A stretch of DNA of 34,269 nucleotides from SIG480 sp045586595 (GCA_045586595.1 JAZNAQ010000005.1:1-34269); one strand, 5' to 3'. Shown: positions 20,810-30,637, counted from the first letter of the stretch. Notes: generated from the sequence alone by a model not told the origin. Numbers and translations: made by a program.

Positions 20810-21696
20810 ATCGCACCATACTTTTTGAGAAGGCAGACAGGGTTATATGAAAGCTTCGCATGGCGAAGCCCCTCTATGCCCATATCCTCCTCACGGTTTA
20901 TAAACGTAACATCGGAGCAGGCATTTTGGGCGAACATCTTATTTATTGCCTGATATACACCTGCGTATGCATAATCGCCCTTTTCAACCATAACATCTAC
21001 CGCGTTATCGCTAATTTTTGAGCCTATACAGTATGCGCACACCTCACCGTCAACTCTGAGAACTCCACCGCGAAGCTCAAACTCTGCAAAGTGGTTTAAA
21101 AGCCTCTCTATTGCAGTTGTTTCATATTCGAGAACATTCATCCCTTCTTTATCAGATACCATTCCAATCCACTTTTTTTGAAAAGCAAGAACATCGGGAA
21201 TGTCCGCCTCTGTCATATTTGAATATTGAAACCTGCCCTCATATGCCTTTAGAAATTTATTGAAATGATTTCGCTTCTGATGCAGTTTCTTCCCTGCAAG
21301 CGTTGCAAGGCTCTCTCTGCTATATATATAATCAAAGCTTCTCCTGCGCTCTGTAAACTCAAATTCACCGGGATACGCTTCTTCTATAATTTCGCGCATT
21401 TCTTCAGTAAGTGACAGAAATCTGGGAGCTCTGCCGTGTTCTTTCGTTTCAGTATCATAAATCTTTGACATGGCGGTCTTTATATCTCTACCGTATGGCA
21501 TGAGATAAGCCGTGTCGTCCCCTTTGCCTGAACGGATACATACAGTCTCGCCATCAATACACATTTCGGTATTGTACAGATTACTCCACATATACAAAAT
21601 GACAAATGAGCTCTCGGTTGAATTGAACCCATATTTTTTCATTATGGGTGATGCAAGCTTATAGTCGTCAGCGCATATGGGTTTGAAGTCAAGCAT
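20797..21696 (-). CDS. DUF2156 domain protein
   Basis: 299 residues, soluble. The double-GNAT-like fold of DUF2156 is the domain that also forms the lysyl-transferase part of MprF. Visible features are LHQKRNHFNKFLKAYEGRF (~137-155), the ELRGGVLRVDGEVCAYCIG segment (~211-229) and the C-terminal GLRHAKLSYNPVCLLKKYGA. It has no membrane part, so it is not MprF. It may be an aminoacyl- or acyl-transferase acting on small molecules. AAGG precedes the ATG, and the neighbours are tmk and a GNAT gene. Confidence 0.8.
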   Translation of the reverse strand: MLDFKPICADDYKLASPIMKKYGFNSTESSFVILYMWSNLYNTEMCIDGETVCIRSGKGDDTAYLMPYGRDIKTAMSKIYDTETKEHGRAPRFLSLTEEMREIIEEAYPGEFEFTERRRSFDYIYSRESLATLAGKKLHQKRNHFNKFLKAYEGRFQYSNMTEADIPDVLAFQKKWIGMVSDKEGMNVLEYETTAIERLLNHFAEFELRGGVLRVDGEVCAYCIGSKISDNAVDVMVEKGDYAYAGVYQAINKMFAQNACSDVTFINREEDMGIEGLRHAKLSYNPVCLLKKYGAIWKR

Positions 21697-21700
21697 AAAA

Positions 21701-22363
21701 CTACCTTCTGTCTAAAACGCGGCGTATTGTTTCATAAATCTCCGCGTGAATCTCGTCTATTGTCTTTATCTTTTGATTTTCGGCGCACGATATTCTCTGC
21801 CATGAATATTCTTTTGCAAGCGAACACGCCGACGCATAGCATTTCTCTAAATATGCCTTATCCTTCTCATGGATATCCTCGCTCTCATCACGAGCCTGCA
21901 TAAGCCTTCTCGCGCACTCAGGAGGCATATCAAGAAATATAACGGCATCGGGCTCGGGAAGCCCAAGCAGATTATACTCAAAGTCAAACAACCAATCGCA
22001 AAAACCTTTTCGTTCACTCTCTGAGAGTTTACTCGCCTGATAAATGGCATTTGAGGTTGTATAACGGTCAAGAAGTACTGTCCCGCCCGCCTCAAGGTAT
22101 GACTTCCACTCACGCAGATATGATGCAACTCTGTCAACTGCAAAAAAGCTTGATGCGGCATAAGCGTTTACAGCACTGACATTTTCACCAAACTGCCCGC
22201 CAAGATACATTCTTACAAGTGCAGATGAGTCGCTGTCATAACGCGGGAAAGCGATTTTTTTAAAGTCTGCACCCTCGTCATGCAGACGTTGGCATAGAAG
22301 CTCAAGCTGCGTGGACTTTCCGGAGCAATCGGTGCCCTCTATTGTAATTAGCTTACCGCGCAT
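21701..22363 (-). CDS. tmk: thymidylate (dTMP) kinase
   Basis: 220 residues. The P-loop GTDCSGKS (10-17), DRYTTSN (~98-104) and a nucleotide-base pocket around FPRYDSDS identify dTMP kinase, which phosphorylates dTMP to dTDP for DNA synthesis. The lid region (MQARDESEDIHEKDKAYLEK) lies at about 154-173. The sequence departs from Bacillus Tmk in places (DCSGKS for DGAGKT), as is common in this clostridial subgroup. The ATG follows directly on the tagA stop. Confidence 0.88.
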   Translation of the reverse strand: MRGKLITIEGTDCSGKSTQLELLCQRLHDEGADFKKIAFPRYDSDSSALVRMYLGGQFGENVSAVNAYAASSFFAVDRVASYLREWKSYLEAGGTVLLDRYTTSNAIYQASKLSESERKGFCDWLFDFEYNLLGLPEPDAVIFLDMPPECARRLMQARDESEDIHEKDKAYLEKCYASACSLAKEYSWQRISCAENQKIKTIDEIHAEIYETIRRVLDRR

Positions 22364-23098
22364 TTACCTGACCTTCTTTCTTAAAGCATCAAATATTACA
22401 GCAAACATATATTTCGGAAGCGCAAGCATACGCCCGAACCTCTTAGGTTCTTTAAGCAGTCTGTAAAACCACTCAAGACCGAGCTTTATAAATATATCGG
22501 GTGCGCGTTTTACCGTGCCCGCATATGAGTCAAGCGAGCCGCCAAGGCCAAGCATAAGGCGTGTGGTAAGCTTGTCCTTATTCTTTGCCATCCACAGCTC
22601 TTGCTTAGGTGCGCCGAGGCAGACAAAAAGAATTTCTGCACCGCTTGCGTTTATGCTTTCAACAACCTCGTTATCATCCTTAAAATAACCGTCGCGGATT
22701 CCGACGAAGTTTATACCCGGATACTTTTCAGAAACCTTTGCCGCGGCAAGCTCGGCAACCCCGGGCTTTGCGCCGAGAAAAAATACACCCCTGCCGCTTA
22801 CTGCCGCATTTTTAAGCACTCTCTCGCCGAGTTCCACGCCCGGCACCTTCTGTTTTACGGGTGTGCCGCAAATTTTCGAAGCGTATACAACGCCTATACC
22901 GTCTGCAACAACCATATCTGCAGAGTTTATCACCTTTCCGAGCTTTATATCCTTTGCCGCCATATATGCAATTTCGGCATTAGGGGTAACTATCATATGG
23001 TTTTTGCCGTCAGAAAGAAGCCCCTCTGTGAGTGCTGCCGCCTCATCAAGCGTTACGTTATTGTATGAAACACCGTAGATTGATACTTTTTCGTGCAT
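22364..23098 (-). CDS. tagA: WecG/TagA/CpsF glycosyltransferase (GT26)
   Basis: 244 residues from ATG 23098. It adds ManNAc to GlcNAc-PP-undecaprenol, the committed step in wall teichoic acid-like polymers. Motifs are VTPNAEIAYMAA, ADGIGVVYASKICG (TPxx and DG segments), GVFFLGAKPGVAELAA, and the C-terminal LGLEWFYRLLKEPKRFGRML, all hallmarks of the family. It heads the leftward operon. It may feed the same surface polymer as the CsaB locus at 224-5803. An in-frame start 30 bases upstream is less likely. Confidence 0.92.
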   Translation of the reverse strand: MHEKVSIYGVSYNNVTLDEAAALTEGLLSDGKNHMIVTPNAEIAYMAAKDIKLGKVINSADMVVADGIGVVYASKICGTPVKQKVPGVELGERVLKNAAVSGRGVFFLGAKPGVAELAAAKVSEKYPGINFVGIRDGYFKDDNEVVESINASGAEILFVCLGAPKQELWMAKNKDKLTTRLMLGLGGSLDSYAGTVKRAPDIFIKLGLEWFYRLLKEPKRFGRMLALPKYMFAVIFDALRKKVR

Positions 23099-23186
23099 TC
23101 TATCCCAATCCCCTTTTATAAGGTACATAATTGTCTAATATATATAATACCACACTCAGACGGAATTGAAAAGTGCATATTTAATT

Positions 23187-23219
23187 AAAAATCCCCGACC
23201 TTTCAGGTCGAGGATTTTT
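23187..23219. terminator. terminator after pheT
   Basis: AAAAATCCCCGACC (23187-23200) pairs with GGTCGAGGATTTTT around TTTCA, with T and A tracts on both sides, so it works in either direction. It separates pheST from the tagA operon. Confidence 0.85.
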
Positions 23220-23230
23220 AATGAGATTAT

Positions 23231-25591
23231 TTACTTTTTAAGTGCAATACCCATATCTTCAAGGTTTTTGATAATACCCTCTGCGGTTTCCATAACCTCG
23301 TCGCGGGTCAAGGTCTTTTCAGGATGTGAGAAAACCATACGAACGGTAATTGACTTGCCGCTGTCATCGGTATAGGTATCAACAACCGAAACCTTCTTGA
23401 TGAGCGGGCATTTTGCATCGTCAATAGCCTTAGCAATCGGGGCGAACTTATCCGATACAAACGAAAGGTCAATCTCAATTTCGGGGAAGCGCGACGGCTC
23501 CTCATAAGAGATGCTTGCGTTTTTAATCTTTGCAAACTCGCCGACATCAATTTCAGCAAACACAATATTTGCCTTCTTATCAATCTTCTTTGATACCTGT
23601 GCGTTTGCAATGCCTATTTCACCAAGCTTTACTCCTGCGCAGCAAATTGCGTTGAGATTTTTCGGGTGCTTATACGAGCTTGTCTCCTCAATTTTCTCAA
23701 AGGTAAGCGGCTGATGCTTTAAATCATCTGCAATTACTGCAAGCATATCGCGAAGCTCAAAATAAAGCGTTTCAATATCCTTTGTCTTGCTAAAAAGTGT
23801 TATCGCAAGCTTCTTCTGCTCCTCACAAAGCCCGTCTGAGTTTATGCCGTTTACAGTTCTGCCTATTTCAAACACACCAAAATCAGCAGAGTATGCCGTA
23901 TTGTACTTAACCTGGCAGAGCTGTGTCGGGATTATTGACTTTCTGATTGTCTTGATGTTCGGGTTAGTTGCATTTACAAGCTCTACATTCGGCTCAATAT
24001 CTATGCCGAGAGCTTTATACTCGTCATAATATGCCCAGACGTATGAGTGAAGCTCGTGGAGAGAATAGCGTTTTACAAGAATGTCTTTTATTCTGTCCTC
24101 GTCCGTCTTTTCCTGAGCAGCGCGCACCGGATAAAGCGGAACGGCAGCGGTGTTTACCGAAAAGTTGTCGTATCCGTAAATTCTTGTGATTTCCTCTATT
24201 ATATCCGCCTTCATCGTGACGTCCTTTGTTGCACGCCATGACGGAACGGAAACCTTGAAACTATCGCCCTTATTCTCTACGCCGAAGCCGAGAGAAGAAA
24301 GAGTTTTTACAATGCGGTCATTTTCAATCTCAATTCCCGTATAGCGGTCAACAAAAGCCTTGTCAAACGCGAGAGAAACGTCATCGTAGCGGAATGCGTA
24401 TTCATCCGTAAGTGAGCTTGTGATAACCGTGCCTTCATCGATATCAAGAAGAAGCTTTACAAAGCGCGCAATAGCAGGAACCGTCATTTCAGGGTCAAGG
24501 CTCTTTTCATAGCGCTGAGAAGCATCTGTTCTATTACCGAGACGTACAGTGGACTTGCGGATAGAGGACGCATCAAATGTTGCTGACTCAAGCGTGAGTG
24601 AGCTTGTATCATCAACAATTTCTGAGTCAAGACCGCCCATAATACCTGCAATGGCAACAGGTGTGTCGCCGTTGCAAATCATAAGCGTGTTCTCATCAAT
24701 ATCTCGCTCGACTTCATCAAGAGTTTGGAACTTAAAGGGTTTATCAAATCTCTTTATGCGTATTTTATCAACCTTTCTTGAGTCAAACGCGTGCATCGGC
24801 TGACCCATCTCAAGCATGAGGTAGTTTGTAAGGTCAGCCAGAAGGTTGATTGCACGCATACCGCAGTAAAAAAGGCGGATGCGCATATTCATTGGGCTTA
24901 CGTGCTTTGAAATGTTCTCAAAGCGCAGGGCCGAATAGCGATAGCAAAGCTTATCCTCAATCTTGACATCAAGCTTCGGTAGGCTTGCATATTTTTCAAG
25001 GTCTACAACGTCAAGCGGACGAAGCTCACGGCCTGCAATTGCGGCAAACTCACGCGCAATGCCGTAGTGTCCCCAAAGGTCGGGGCGGTTTGTGAGAGAT
25101 TTGTTATCAACCTCAAAAACTATATCGTCAATCTCAAATACTTCTTTTAAATCGGTGCCGTTTTTAAGGTCAGCATCAAGGTCCATAATGCCGTCGTTGC
25201 TATCCGAAAGACCAAGCTCCTTTTCAGAGCAGCACATTCCGCAGGAGAGGTAGCCCGCAAGCTTTCTCGGAGCAATTTCAATTTCACCGATTTTTGCGCC
25301 TACCTTTGCAAATGCAGTCTTCATGCCAACACGAACGTTAGGTGCGCCGCATACAACGTCAATAAGCTCTGCTTCACCCGCATCTACCTTGAGAAGATGA
25401 AGCTTCTTAGATTCGGGGTGGTTTTCAACGGATTTGATTTCCGCAACAACTATTCCCGAAAGGTCACTTCCCTTGAAGAATATCTCATTTTCAACCTCTG
25501 CCGTGGAGAGGGAAAATTTGTTGATAAGCTCTAACTTATCAAGTCCGGACAAATCAACAAAGTCCGAAATCCAATTCATTGACAAAAACAT
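23231..25591 (-). CDS. pheT: phenylalanyl-tRNA synthetase beta subunit
   Basis: 786 residues, full length for the bacterial form. In order: the EMAP/OB tRNA-binding domain (~40-150, GIVVAEIKSVENHPESKKLH), the B3/B4 editing domain (~205-370, with GNRTDASQRYEKSLDP), B5 (~395-470), the catalytic-like domain, and the C-terminal FDX-ACB anticodon-binding domain (~690-786, PSRFPEIEIDLSFV). With PheS it forms the (alpha-beta)2 enzyme that charges tRNA-Phe. AAAGGAGAGG precedes the ATG, and it follows pheS by 18 bases. Confidence 0.97.
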   Translation of the reverse strand: MFLSMNWISDFVDLSGLDKLELINKFSLSTAEVENEIFFKGSDLSGIVVAEIKSVENHPESKKLHLLKVDAGEAELIDVVCGAPNVRVGMKTAFAKVGAKIGEIEIAPRKLAGYLSCGMCCSEKELGLSDSNDGIMDLDADLKNGTDLKEVFEIDDIVFEVDNKSLTNRPDLWGHYGIAREFAAIAGRELRPLDVVDLEKYASLPKLDVKIEDKLCYRYSALRFENISKHVSPMNMRIRLFYCGMRAINLLADLTNYLMLEMGQPMHAFDSRKVDKIRIKRFDKPFKFQTLDEVERDIDENTLMICNGDTPVAIAGIMGGLDSEIVDDTSSLTLESATFDASSIRKSTVRLGNRTDASQRYEKSLDPEMTVPAIARFVKLLLDIDEGTVITSSLTDEYAFRYDDVSLAFDKAFVDRYTGIEIENDRIVKTLSSLGFGVENKGDSFKVSVPSWRATKDVTMKADIIEEITRIYGYDNFSVNTAAVPLYPVRAAQEKTDEDRIKDILVKRYSLHELHSYVWAYYDEYKALGIDIEPNVELVNATNPNIKTIRKSIIPTQLCQVKYNTAYSADFGVFEIGRTVNGINSDGLCEEQKKLAITLFSKTKDIETLYFELRDMLAVIADDLKHQPLTFEKIEETSSYKHPKNLNAICCAGVKLGEIGIANAQVSKKIDKKANIVFAEIDVGEFAKIKNASISYEEPSRFPEIEIDLSFVSDKFAPIAKAIDDAKCPLIKKVSVVDTYTDDSGKSITVRMVFSHPEKTLTRDEVMETAEGIIKNLEDMGIALKK

Positions 25592-25609
25592 ATTTTTTCC
25601 TCTCCTTTC

Positions 25610-26662
25610 TTACTTGTCATCCGTAAACTGCGAAAGAACCTTAAGGCTTCCGGAGTTTAAGTCGCGTATATCCTTTATGCCATACTTCATCATAGCAAGT
25701 CGTGTAAGACCAAGGCCGAACGCAAAACCCGTGTATTCCTCAGGGTCTATGCCGCCGGCTTTGAGCACCTCGGGGTGAATCATGCCGCAGGGGCAGAGTT
25801 CAAGCCAGCCACTGTGCTTACAGGAGGCGCAACCCTCGCCGCCGCAGATGAGGCAGCTTATATCAAGCTCAAATCCCGGCTCAACAAACGGGAAAAATCC
25901 CGGACGGAGACGTACCTTTATATCCTTCTGGAACACCTCAGAAAGCATCGTCTTCATAAAAAAGATGAGGTTTGAAATTGAGATATTCTTATCAACCATA
26001 ACGCCCTCCATCTGGAAGAACGTGTTTTCGTGGCAAGCATCCGTAGCTTCATTTCTGAAACAACGGCCCGGGAAAATTGCCTTAATCGGCTTGCCCTCAT
26101 TTATGAGCGCATCCTTGTACTTCTTGTAAATTGCATTCTGTGCCGCAGAAGTATGGGATTTTAAAAGCTGGCCGTTTTCTAAATAATAGGTGTCCTGCAT
26201 ATCACGCGCAGGGTGGTTTTTCGGTATGTTGAGAGCTTCAAAGCACTCATAGTCCGTAACAATCTCGCTATAATCCTCGACAGCAAAGCCCATCGACCTA
26301 AATATCTCCTCGCACTGGCGCTGAACAAGTGTAATCGGGTGATATGAACCGCGGTCAAGATTTGCGGGAGTTGATACATCAAACTCTGGCATGAGGTTGT
26401 TTTCGCGCTCAATTTCCGCCTGTTTTATCTCCTCACGCTTTGCGGCTACCATCTCGGTTACTTCTTCTTTGAGTGCGTTAACCGCCTGACCAAATGCCTT
26501 TTTCTCCTCGGGAGAGAGGTTTTTCATGTCTTTTAAAAGCTCTGTTACAAGTCCCTTTTTGCCGAGATATTCAACCCTTATTTTTTCAAGGGTCTCCATG
26601 TTGTCAGCTAATGAAAGCGCATCAAGAAACGCGGTTTTGAGTTGTGTTGTTTTTTCTGACAT
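25610..26662 (-). CDS. pheS: phenylalanyl-tRNA synthetase alpha subunit
   Basis: 350 residues from ATG 26662. The open frame extends to 26839, but that part lies within the T-box leader. The N-terminal coiled coil (~1-90) precedes the class II catalytic core: motif 2 (FPGRCFRNEATDACHENTFF) and motif 3 (GFAFGLGLTRLAMMKYGI). The insertion CLICGGEGCASCKHSGW is the usual cysteine-rich loop of clostridial PheS. It is co-transcribed with pheT behind a Phe-type T-box. Confidence 0.97.
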   Translation of the reverse strand: MSEKTTQLKTAFLDALSLADNMETLEKIRVEYLGKKGLVTELLKDMKNLSPEEKKAFGQAVNALKEEVTEMVAAKREEIKQAEIERENNLMPEFDVSTPANLDRGSYHPITLVQRQCEEIFRSMGFAVEDYSEIVTDYECFEALNIPKNHPARDMQDTYYLENGQLLKSHTSAAQNAIYKKYKDALINEGKPIKAIFPGRCFRNEATDACHENTFFQMEGVMVDKNISISNLIFFMKTMLSEVFQKDIKVRLRPGFFPFVEPGFELDISCLICGGEGCASCKHSGWLELCPCGMIHPEVLKAGGIDPEEYTGFAFGLGLTRLAMMKYGIKDIRDLNSGSLKVLSQFTDDK

Positions 26663-26699
26663 AACACTTATCCTTTCTTTTGTGTATTTTAAATGGGGA

Positions 26700-26935
26700 A
26701 AAAGAAAGCTCGCCCCGAAAATCGGGACGAGCATAATATACCCGCGGTACCACCCAAATTCAGAAAAACTTCTGCACTTTGAATATATGTCATTGTGTGG
26801 ACATACAACACCCTGCTTAATCCGAAACTCGGTTTTCACAGAAGGCTCCCATGCTGAAATTCACACATCACACCCATAACGAAGGCTTGCAGCCCGTGAC
26901 CCCCGCTCTCTTATATGGATTAATAACGGCTACTT
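26700..26935 (-). promoter_or_regulatory. T-box leader (tRNA-Phe type) of pheST
   Basis: On the minus strand the T-box sequence GGGTGGTACCGCGG is at 26742-26755 and is followed by the terminator hairpin 26708-26732 with TTTCTTTTT. Upstream are the stem I elements, with a probable specifier TTC (complement of 26856-26858) in GAATTTCAGC, matching Phe. Uncharged tRNA-Phe would stabilise the antiterminator and switch pheST on. Confidence 0.93.
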
Positions 26936-26969
26936 ACACATTTTCATTGCCTTATTTACATATGTAGAT

Positions 26970-26998
26970 ATAATACTTCATTTTTTCAAAAAAGTCAA
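26970..26998 (-). promoter_or_regulatory. promoter of the pheST T-box transcript
   Basis: Read on the minus strand: TTGACT (complement of 26993-26998), a 17-base spacer and TATTAT (complement of 26970-26975), about 35 bases before the leader stem I. Confidence 0.75.
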
Positions 26999-27034
26999 AT
27001 ATTATTTCTATAAAGCAAAATGCCCATTACATAA

Positions 27035-28780
27035 TTACGCGATTGTATACATCTCTGCGTATTCACTGAACTTCGTCTTGAACTCAGGGCTTTCGTTTCT
27101 GAATGCACGAATAGATTCGTGGAAATTCATATTACTGTTTGCCATATCTATTACACAGCTTGCAATATTCGAGCAGTGGTCGCTCGTTCTGCCGATGTTT
27201 GTAAGCAGGTCTGACCATACAAAACCTGCATCAATCGTGCATTCGCCCTGCTGGAGCCTAACGATATGGCGTGTTCTGAGTTCTTCTTTAAGTGTGTCAA
27301 TGACCTGCTCAAGTGGCTCGACGCTGAATGCTGCATCAAGGTCATTCTCAACAAATGCGCGGCGCGTAAGGTTGAGAATTTCATCTGCCGCACCAAGTAT
27401 AACATCAAGTTCCGCCTGTGCTGCCGGAGTGAATTCTATTTTCTTGTCCTTCATTTCCTCGGCGGACTTGAGTAGATTTACGCCATGGTCTGAAATACGT
27501 TCAAAATCACCTATCATGCGGAGAAGCTTTGCTGCCTCGGCGTTATCCCCTGCCGAAAGCTGACGTCCGCTGAGCTTGACAAGGTATGTACCGAGGACAT
27601 CCTCATAATGGTCTGTCTTTTCTTCATACTCACAAACCTCTGTTGCAAGCTCGTCTGAATATTCGCGCAGAGCGCGTATCCCGCCACGGAGCGCCGCGCT
27701 TGCCGCATCAACCATATCAACAGCCACGTTGTGGCAGGTCTCAAGCGCAAATGCAGGAGCCTCAAGGAGGCGCTCATCAAGCTCAACAATATTTTCCTTG
27801 TCCTTGGCATCCGGCACAATCTTATTAACAAGTCTTTCGAGGATTCCCGACATCGGGAAAAGGATAATCGTACAGAATATGTTAAATGCAGAGTGTGCTA
27901 TCGCGATACCCACATGTGTCGCCGCTTTATCAAGTATAATCGGAGTGAATACATATCTTACTATATAGAATAGTATAAGGCACACAAATGTTCCGATTAT
28001 GTTGAATGAGAGATGAACAAGAGCCGCGCGCTTTGCGTTCTTGTTGGTACCTAACGATGAAAGAATCGCTGTGATACATGTGCCGATATTCTGGCCCATG
28101 ATTATCGGCACAGCCGCGCCAAACGAAACCTGGCCTGTCGCTGCAAGAGCCTGAAGAATACCAACTGATGCAGAGCTTGACTGAATAATAGCCGTAAGCA
28201 CAGCACCGGCAAGCACACCGAGAATCGGGTTTTTAAAGAGCAAGAACATCTCGCGAAATGCAGGAACATCCGCAAGGCCGGATACGGCGTCCGACATGGT
28301 ATCCATACCGAACATAAGCGTTGCAAAACCGAGAAGGATTGTGCCTGTGTCCTTTGTCTTCCCGTTTTTTGCAAACATAGTCATTATAACACCGACAAGC
28401 GCAAGAACAGGGGTAAACGATGTCGGCTTCAGAAGCTGTATAAAAATGTTGTCCCCATCAATACCGCTAAGTGAGAGAATCCACGCGGTAACGGTTGTCC
28501 CTATGTTTGCACCCATGATTACATTGATTGCCTGCTTAAGTGTCATAAGGGCTGAGTTTACAAAGCCCACTACCATAACCGTAGTTGCAGACGAGCTCTG
28601 AATTACGGCGGTTACGCAAAGGCCCGTCAAAAGCCCTGCTATTTTGTTTGATGTGAGCTTTCCGAGCAGTGTACGGAGTTTCCCGCCGGCGCGGCGTTCA
28701 AGAGCCTGTCCCATAACATCCATACCGAAGAGGAACAGACACAAGCCGCCAACCATCGTTAAAATGTCGAAAATATCCAT
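27035..28780 (-). CDS. Na+/phosphate cotransporter family protein with PhoU-like tail
   Basis: 581 residues. The membrane part (~1-330) has two inverted repeats with the QSSSATTV and QSSSASVG motifs of the NptA/YjbB family, which couple sodium to phosphate movement. The C-terminal ~220 residues are a PhoU-like helical bundle (ERISDHGVNLLKSAEEM, RTSDHCSNIASCVIDM). AAAGGAAAAAC precedes the ATG. It stands as a single gene between terminators. Whether it imports or exports phosphate is not evident. Confidence 0.92.
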   Translation of the reverse strand: MDIFDILTMVGGLCLFLFGMDVMGQALERRAGGKLRTLLGKLTSNKIAGLLTGLCVTAVIQSSSATTVMVVGFVNSALMTLKQAINVIMGANIGTTVTAWILSLSGIDGDNIFIQLLKPTSFTPVLALVGVIMTMFAKNGKTKDTGTILLGFATLMFGMDTMSDAVSGLADVPAFREMFLLFKNPILGVLAGAVLTAIIQSSSASVGILQALAATGQVSFGAAVPIIMGQNIGTCITAILSSLGTNKNAKRAALVHLSFNIIGTFVCLILFYIVRYVFTPIILDKAATHVGIAIAHSAFNIFCTIILFPMSGILERLVNKIVPDAKDKENIVELDERLLEAPAFALETCHNVAVDMVDAASAALRGGIRALREYSDELATEVCEYEEKTDHYEDVLGTYLVKLSGRQLSAGDNAEAAKLLRMIGDFERISDHGVNLLKSAEEMKDKKIEFTPAAQAELDVILGAADEILNLTRRAFVENDLDAAFSVEPLEQVIDTLKEELRTRHIVRLQQGECTIDAGFVWSDLLTNIGRTSDHCSNIASCVIDMANSNMNFHESIRAFRNESPEFKTKFSEYAEMYTIA

Positions 28781-28874
28781 TTGTTTTTCCTTTCTTTTTC
28801 ATCTTTTCTTCTTTTTCTTTAAATTTCACCGACTACATTATAAATCAAGGCTTGTCACTTTTCAATATGCTTTT

Positions 28875-28912
28875 ACACAAAAACAGACGTGTCACCACGT
28901 CTGTTTTTGTGT
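28875..28912. terminator. terminator after the HAD gene
   Basis: ACACAAAAACAGACGTG (28875-28891) pairs with CACGTCTGTTTTTGTGT (28896-28912) over 17 bp with a 4-base loop, 2 bases past the HAD stop codon. Confidence 0.85.
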
Positions 28913-28914
28913 GT

Positions 28915-29622
28915 TTATATATTCTTTATATACTCAACCATATCGGCATAAGTGCCGTGCGGGCATGTGATTTCTGAGTTGTTCCGGTTTATGATGTTAT
29001 CTGTAACAAGGTATACGGGTATACCGACAGACGATGCCGCCTCATAATCTTCCTGAACATCGTTACCTATCATCAGGCACTTTTCAGGGTCAAGGTCAAA
29101 GCGGTTTAAAATCTCCTTGTAGTACATGGGGTTAGGCTTGCAGGATGAGGAGTTTGTGTATTCAGTTACCCAATCAAAATTATCGAGCTTGAGGTTTGCC
29201 CACGAAAGGCGGGTTTTTGTCCCGACACGCGGAAAGAGCGGGTTTGATGCAAGGATTACCTTTCCCGCCTTCTTATGTGCCTCCGAAACTGCAGCTCTTG
29301 CAAGCGGTGCCTCTCCGGTTGCCGCACGAGCCTTTTGAAACTCGTTTTCATAAAACGCGTCAAACTTCGGAATATCGTCCGAGCAATCCTTTCCCATAAC
29401 AGCGGAGAAGGTGTCCCAGAATGCATCGATATTCGGCTTTTCTCCGTTGTTTTTCACCATAGATTTAACGCCTGACCATACACCGGCTATAAGCTTTTCG
29501 GCATCTGTATACCCCCACTTCGCTGCCTCCTTTGCAAGGTATCCGAAATACACCTTTGTAAAATGGTCATTGTCCATAGGAAGCAGAGTTCCATCCAAAT
29601 CAAACAGTATTGCATCAAGCAT
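28915..29622 (-). CDS. HAD-superfamily hydrolase
   Basis: 235 residues. FDLDGTLLP (7-15) is motif I with the nucleophilic Asp, VILASNP (~123-129) is motif II, and CKPNP with MIGNDVQEDYEAA (~186-198) supply the Lys and acidic motif IV. The cap is an alpha-helical C1 type (~16-110). It is probably a small-molecule phosphatase of unknown substrate. GGGAG lies 10 bases before the ATG. It faces away from nagB, with the nagB promoter between them. Confidence 0.88.
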   Translation of the reverse strand: MLDAILFDLDGTLLPMDNDHFTKVYFGYLAKEAAKWGYTDAEKLIAGVWSGVKSMVKNNGEKPNIDAFWDTFSAVMGKDCSDDIPKFDAFYENEFQKARAATGEAPLARAAVSEAHKKAGKVILASNPLFPRVGTKTRLSWANLKLDNFDWVTEYTNSSSCKPNPMYYKEILNRFDLDPEKCLMIGNDVQEDYEAASSVGIPVYLVTDNIINRNNSEITCPHGTYADMVEYIKNI

Positions 29623-29701
29623 AAATAAAAAACTCCCAATTAAATATTTGATATATTATATCACAAGCTAATATTTTTTTCAAAAAATATTAGCAAAAAA
29701 C

Positions 29702-29729
29702 TAGACAAAACCGAAAATGGGTGTATAAT
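29702..29729 (+). promoter_or_regulatory. promoter of nagB
   Basis: TAGACA (29702-29707) and a perfect TATAAT (29724-29729), spacer 16, ~60 bases before the nagB start. Confidence 0.65.
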
Positions 29730-29791
29730 AAAAACCGATAGGAGATTACTACTAATTATCCCTTAAATCTGAATTCGGAGCGTGATTAGAA

Positions 29792-30577
29792 ATGAAACTC
29801 ATAATCAAGAACAACTACGAAGACATGAGCGCATGGGCAGCACAACACATTGCTGACGCTATCAACAACCACAAAGAGTCCCGCCCGTTTGTACTTGGTC
29901 TCCCCACTGGTTCCTCCCCTCTCGGTGTATACAGAAATCTCATTGAGATGAACAAGGCCGGCAAGGTAAGCTTCAAAAATGTTGTTACCTTTAATATGGA
30001 CGAATATGTCGGTCTCCCCAGAGAACACGACCAGAGCTACTGGTACTTTATGCACGACAATTTCTTCAATCACATTGACATTCCCACAGAGAACATCAAT
30101 ATACTCAACGGTATGGCTGATGACCTTGAGGGCGAGTGTGTCCGTTACGAAGAAAAGATTGCCTCTTACGGCGGCATAGACCTTTTCCTCGGAGGCAGCG
30201 GTGTTGACGGCCACATTGCTTTTAACGAGCCTTTCACATCACTCACCTCACGCACAGGTGTCCGTGCTCTTACAGAAGACACACTTATCGCCAACTCCCG
30301 TTTCTTTGATAACGACCCGAACAAGGTACCGAAAACTGCTCTTTCTGTAGGCGTAGGCACAGTATGCGACTCCAGAGAGGTTCTTCTCGTTATCAACGGC
30401 CACAACAAGGCTCGCGCTTTGCGCCACTGTGTTGAGGGCGGTGTTGACCACGCTTGGACAATCAGCGCGTTGCAGCTTCATCCCAACGGCATCATCGCTT
30501 GCGACGAAGCAGCCTGCGGCGAGCTCAAGGTAGACACATATAAATACTTCAAAGAAATTTATAAAAACGAGAAATAA
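29792..30577 (+). CDS. nagB: glucosamine-6-phosphate deaminase
   Basis: 261 residues. It converts glucosamine 6-phosphate to fructose 6-phosphate and ammonia, linking amino-sugar use to glycolysis. GLPTGSSPLGVY (~35-46) binds phosphate, FNMDEYVGL holds the general-base Asp, and GGSGVDGHIAFNEP (~131-144) is the active-site loop, with SVGVGTV following. GGAG lies 11 bases before the ATG. No nagA lies next to it in this window. Base use here is more C-ending than in most neighbours, as expected of a well-expressed gene. Confidence 0.95.
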   Translation: MKLIIKNNYEDMSAWAAQHIADAINNHKESRPFVLGLPTGSSPLGVYRNLIEMNKAGKVSFKNVVTFNMDEYVGLPREHDQSYWYFMHDNFFNHIDIPTENINILNGMADDLEGECVRYEEKIASYGGIDLFLGGSGVDGHIAFNEPFTSLTSRTGVRALTEDTLIANSRFFDNDPNKVPKTALSVGVGTVCDSREVLLVINGHNKARALRHCVEGGVDHAWTISALQLHPNGIIACDEAACGELKVDTYKYFKEIYKNEK

Positions 30578-30597
30578 GCTTTATATATTTAGCATGC

Positions 30598-30637
30598 AAA
30601 AGAGCTAGCTGACGTCAAAATCAGTTAGCTCTTTATT
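30598..30637. terminator. terminator between nagB and guaA
   Basis: AAAGAGCTAGCTGA (30598-30611) pairs with TCAGTTAGCTCTTT (30621-30634), followed by ATTGTT. It serves nagB and perhaps the converging guaA transcript. Confidence 0.75.

Noticed and set aside
26663..26839. 59-residue extension of PheS
   Set aside because: This stretch is the T-box leader (GGTACCGCGG motif and terminator). The true start at 26662 has its own ribosome site.
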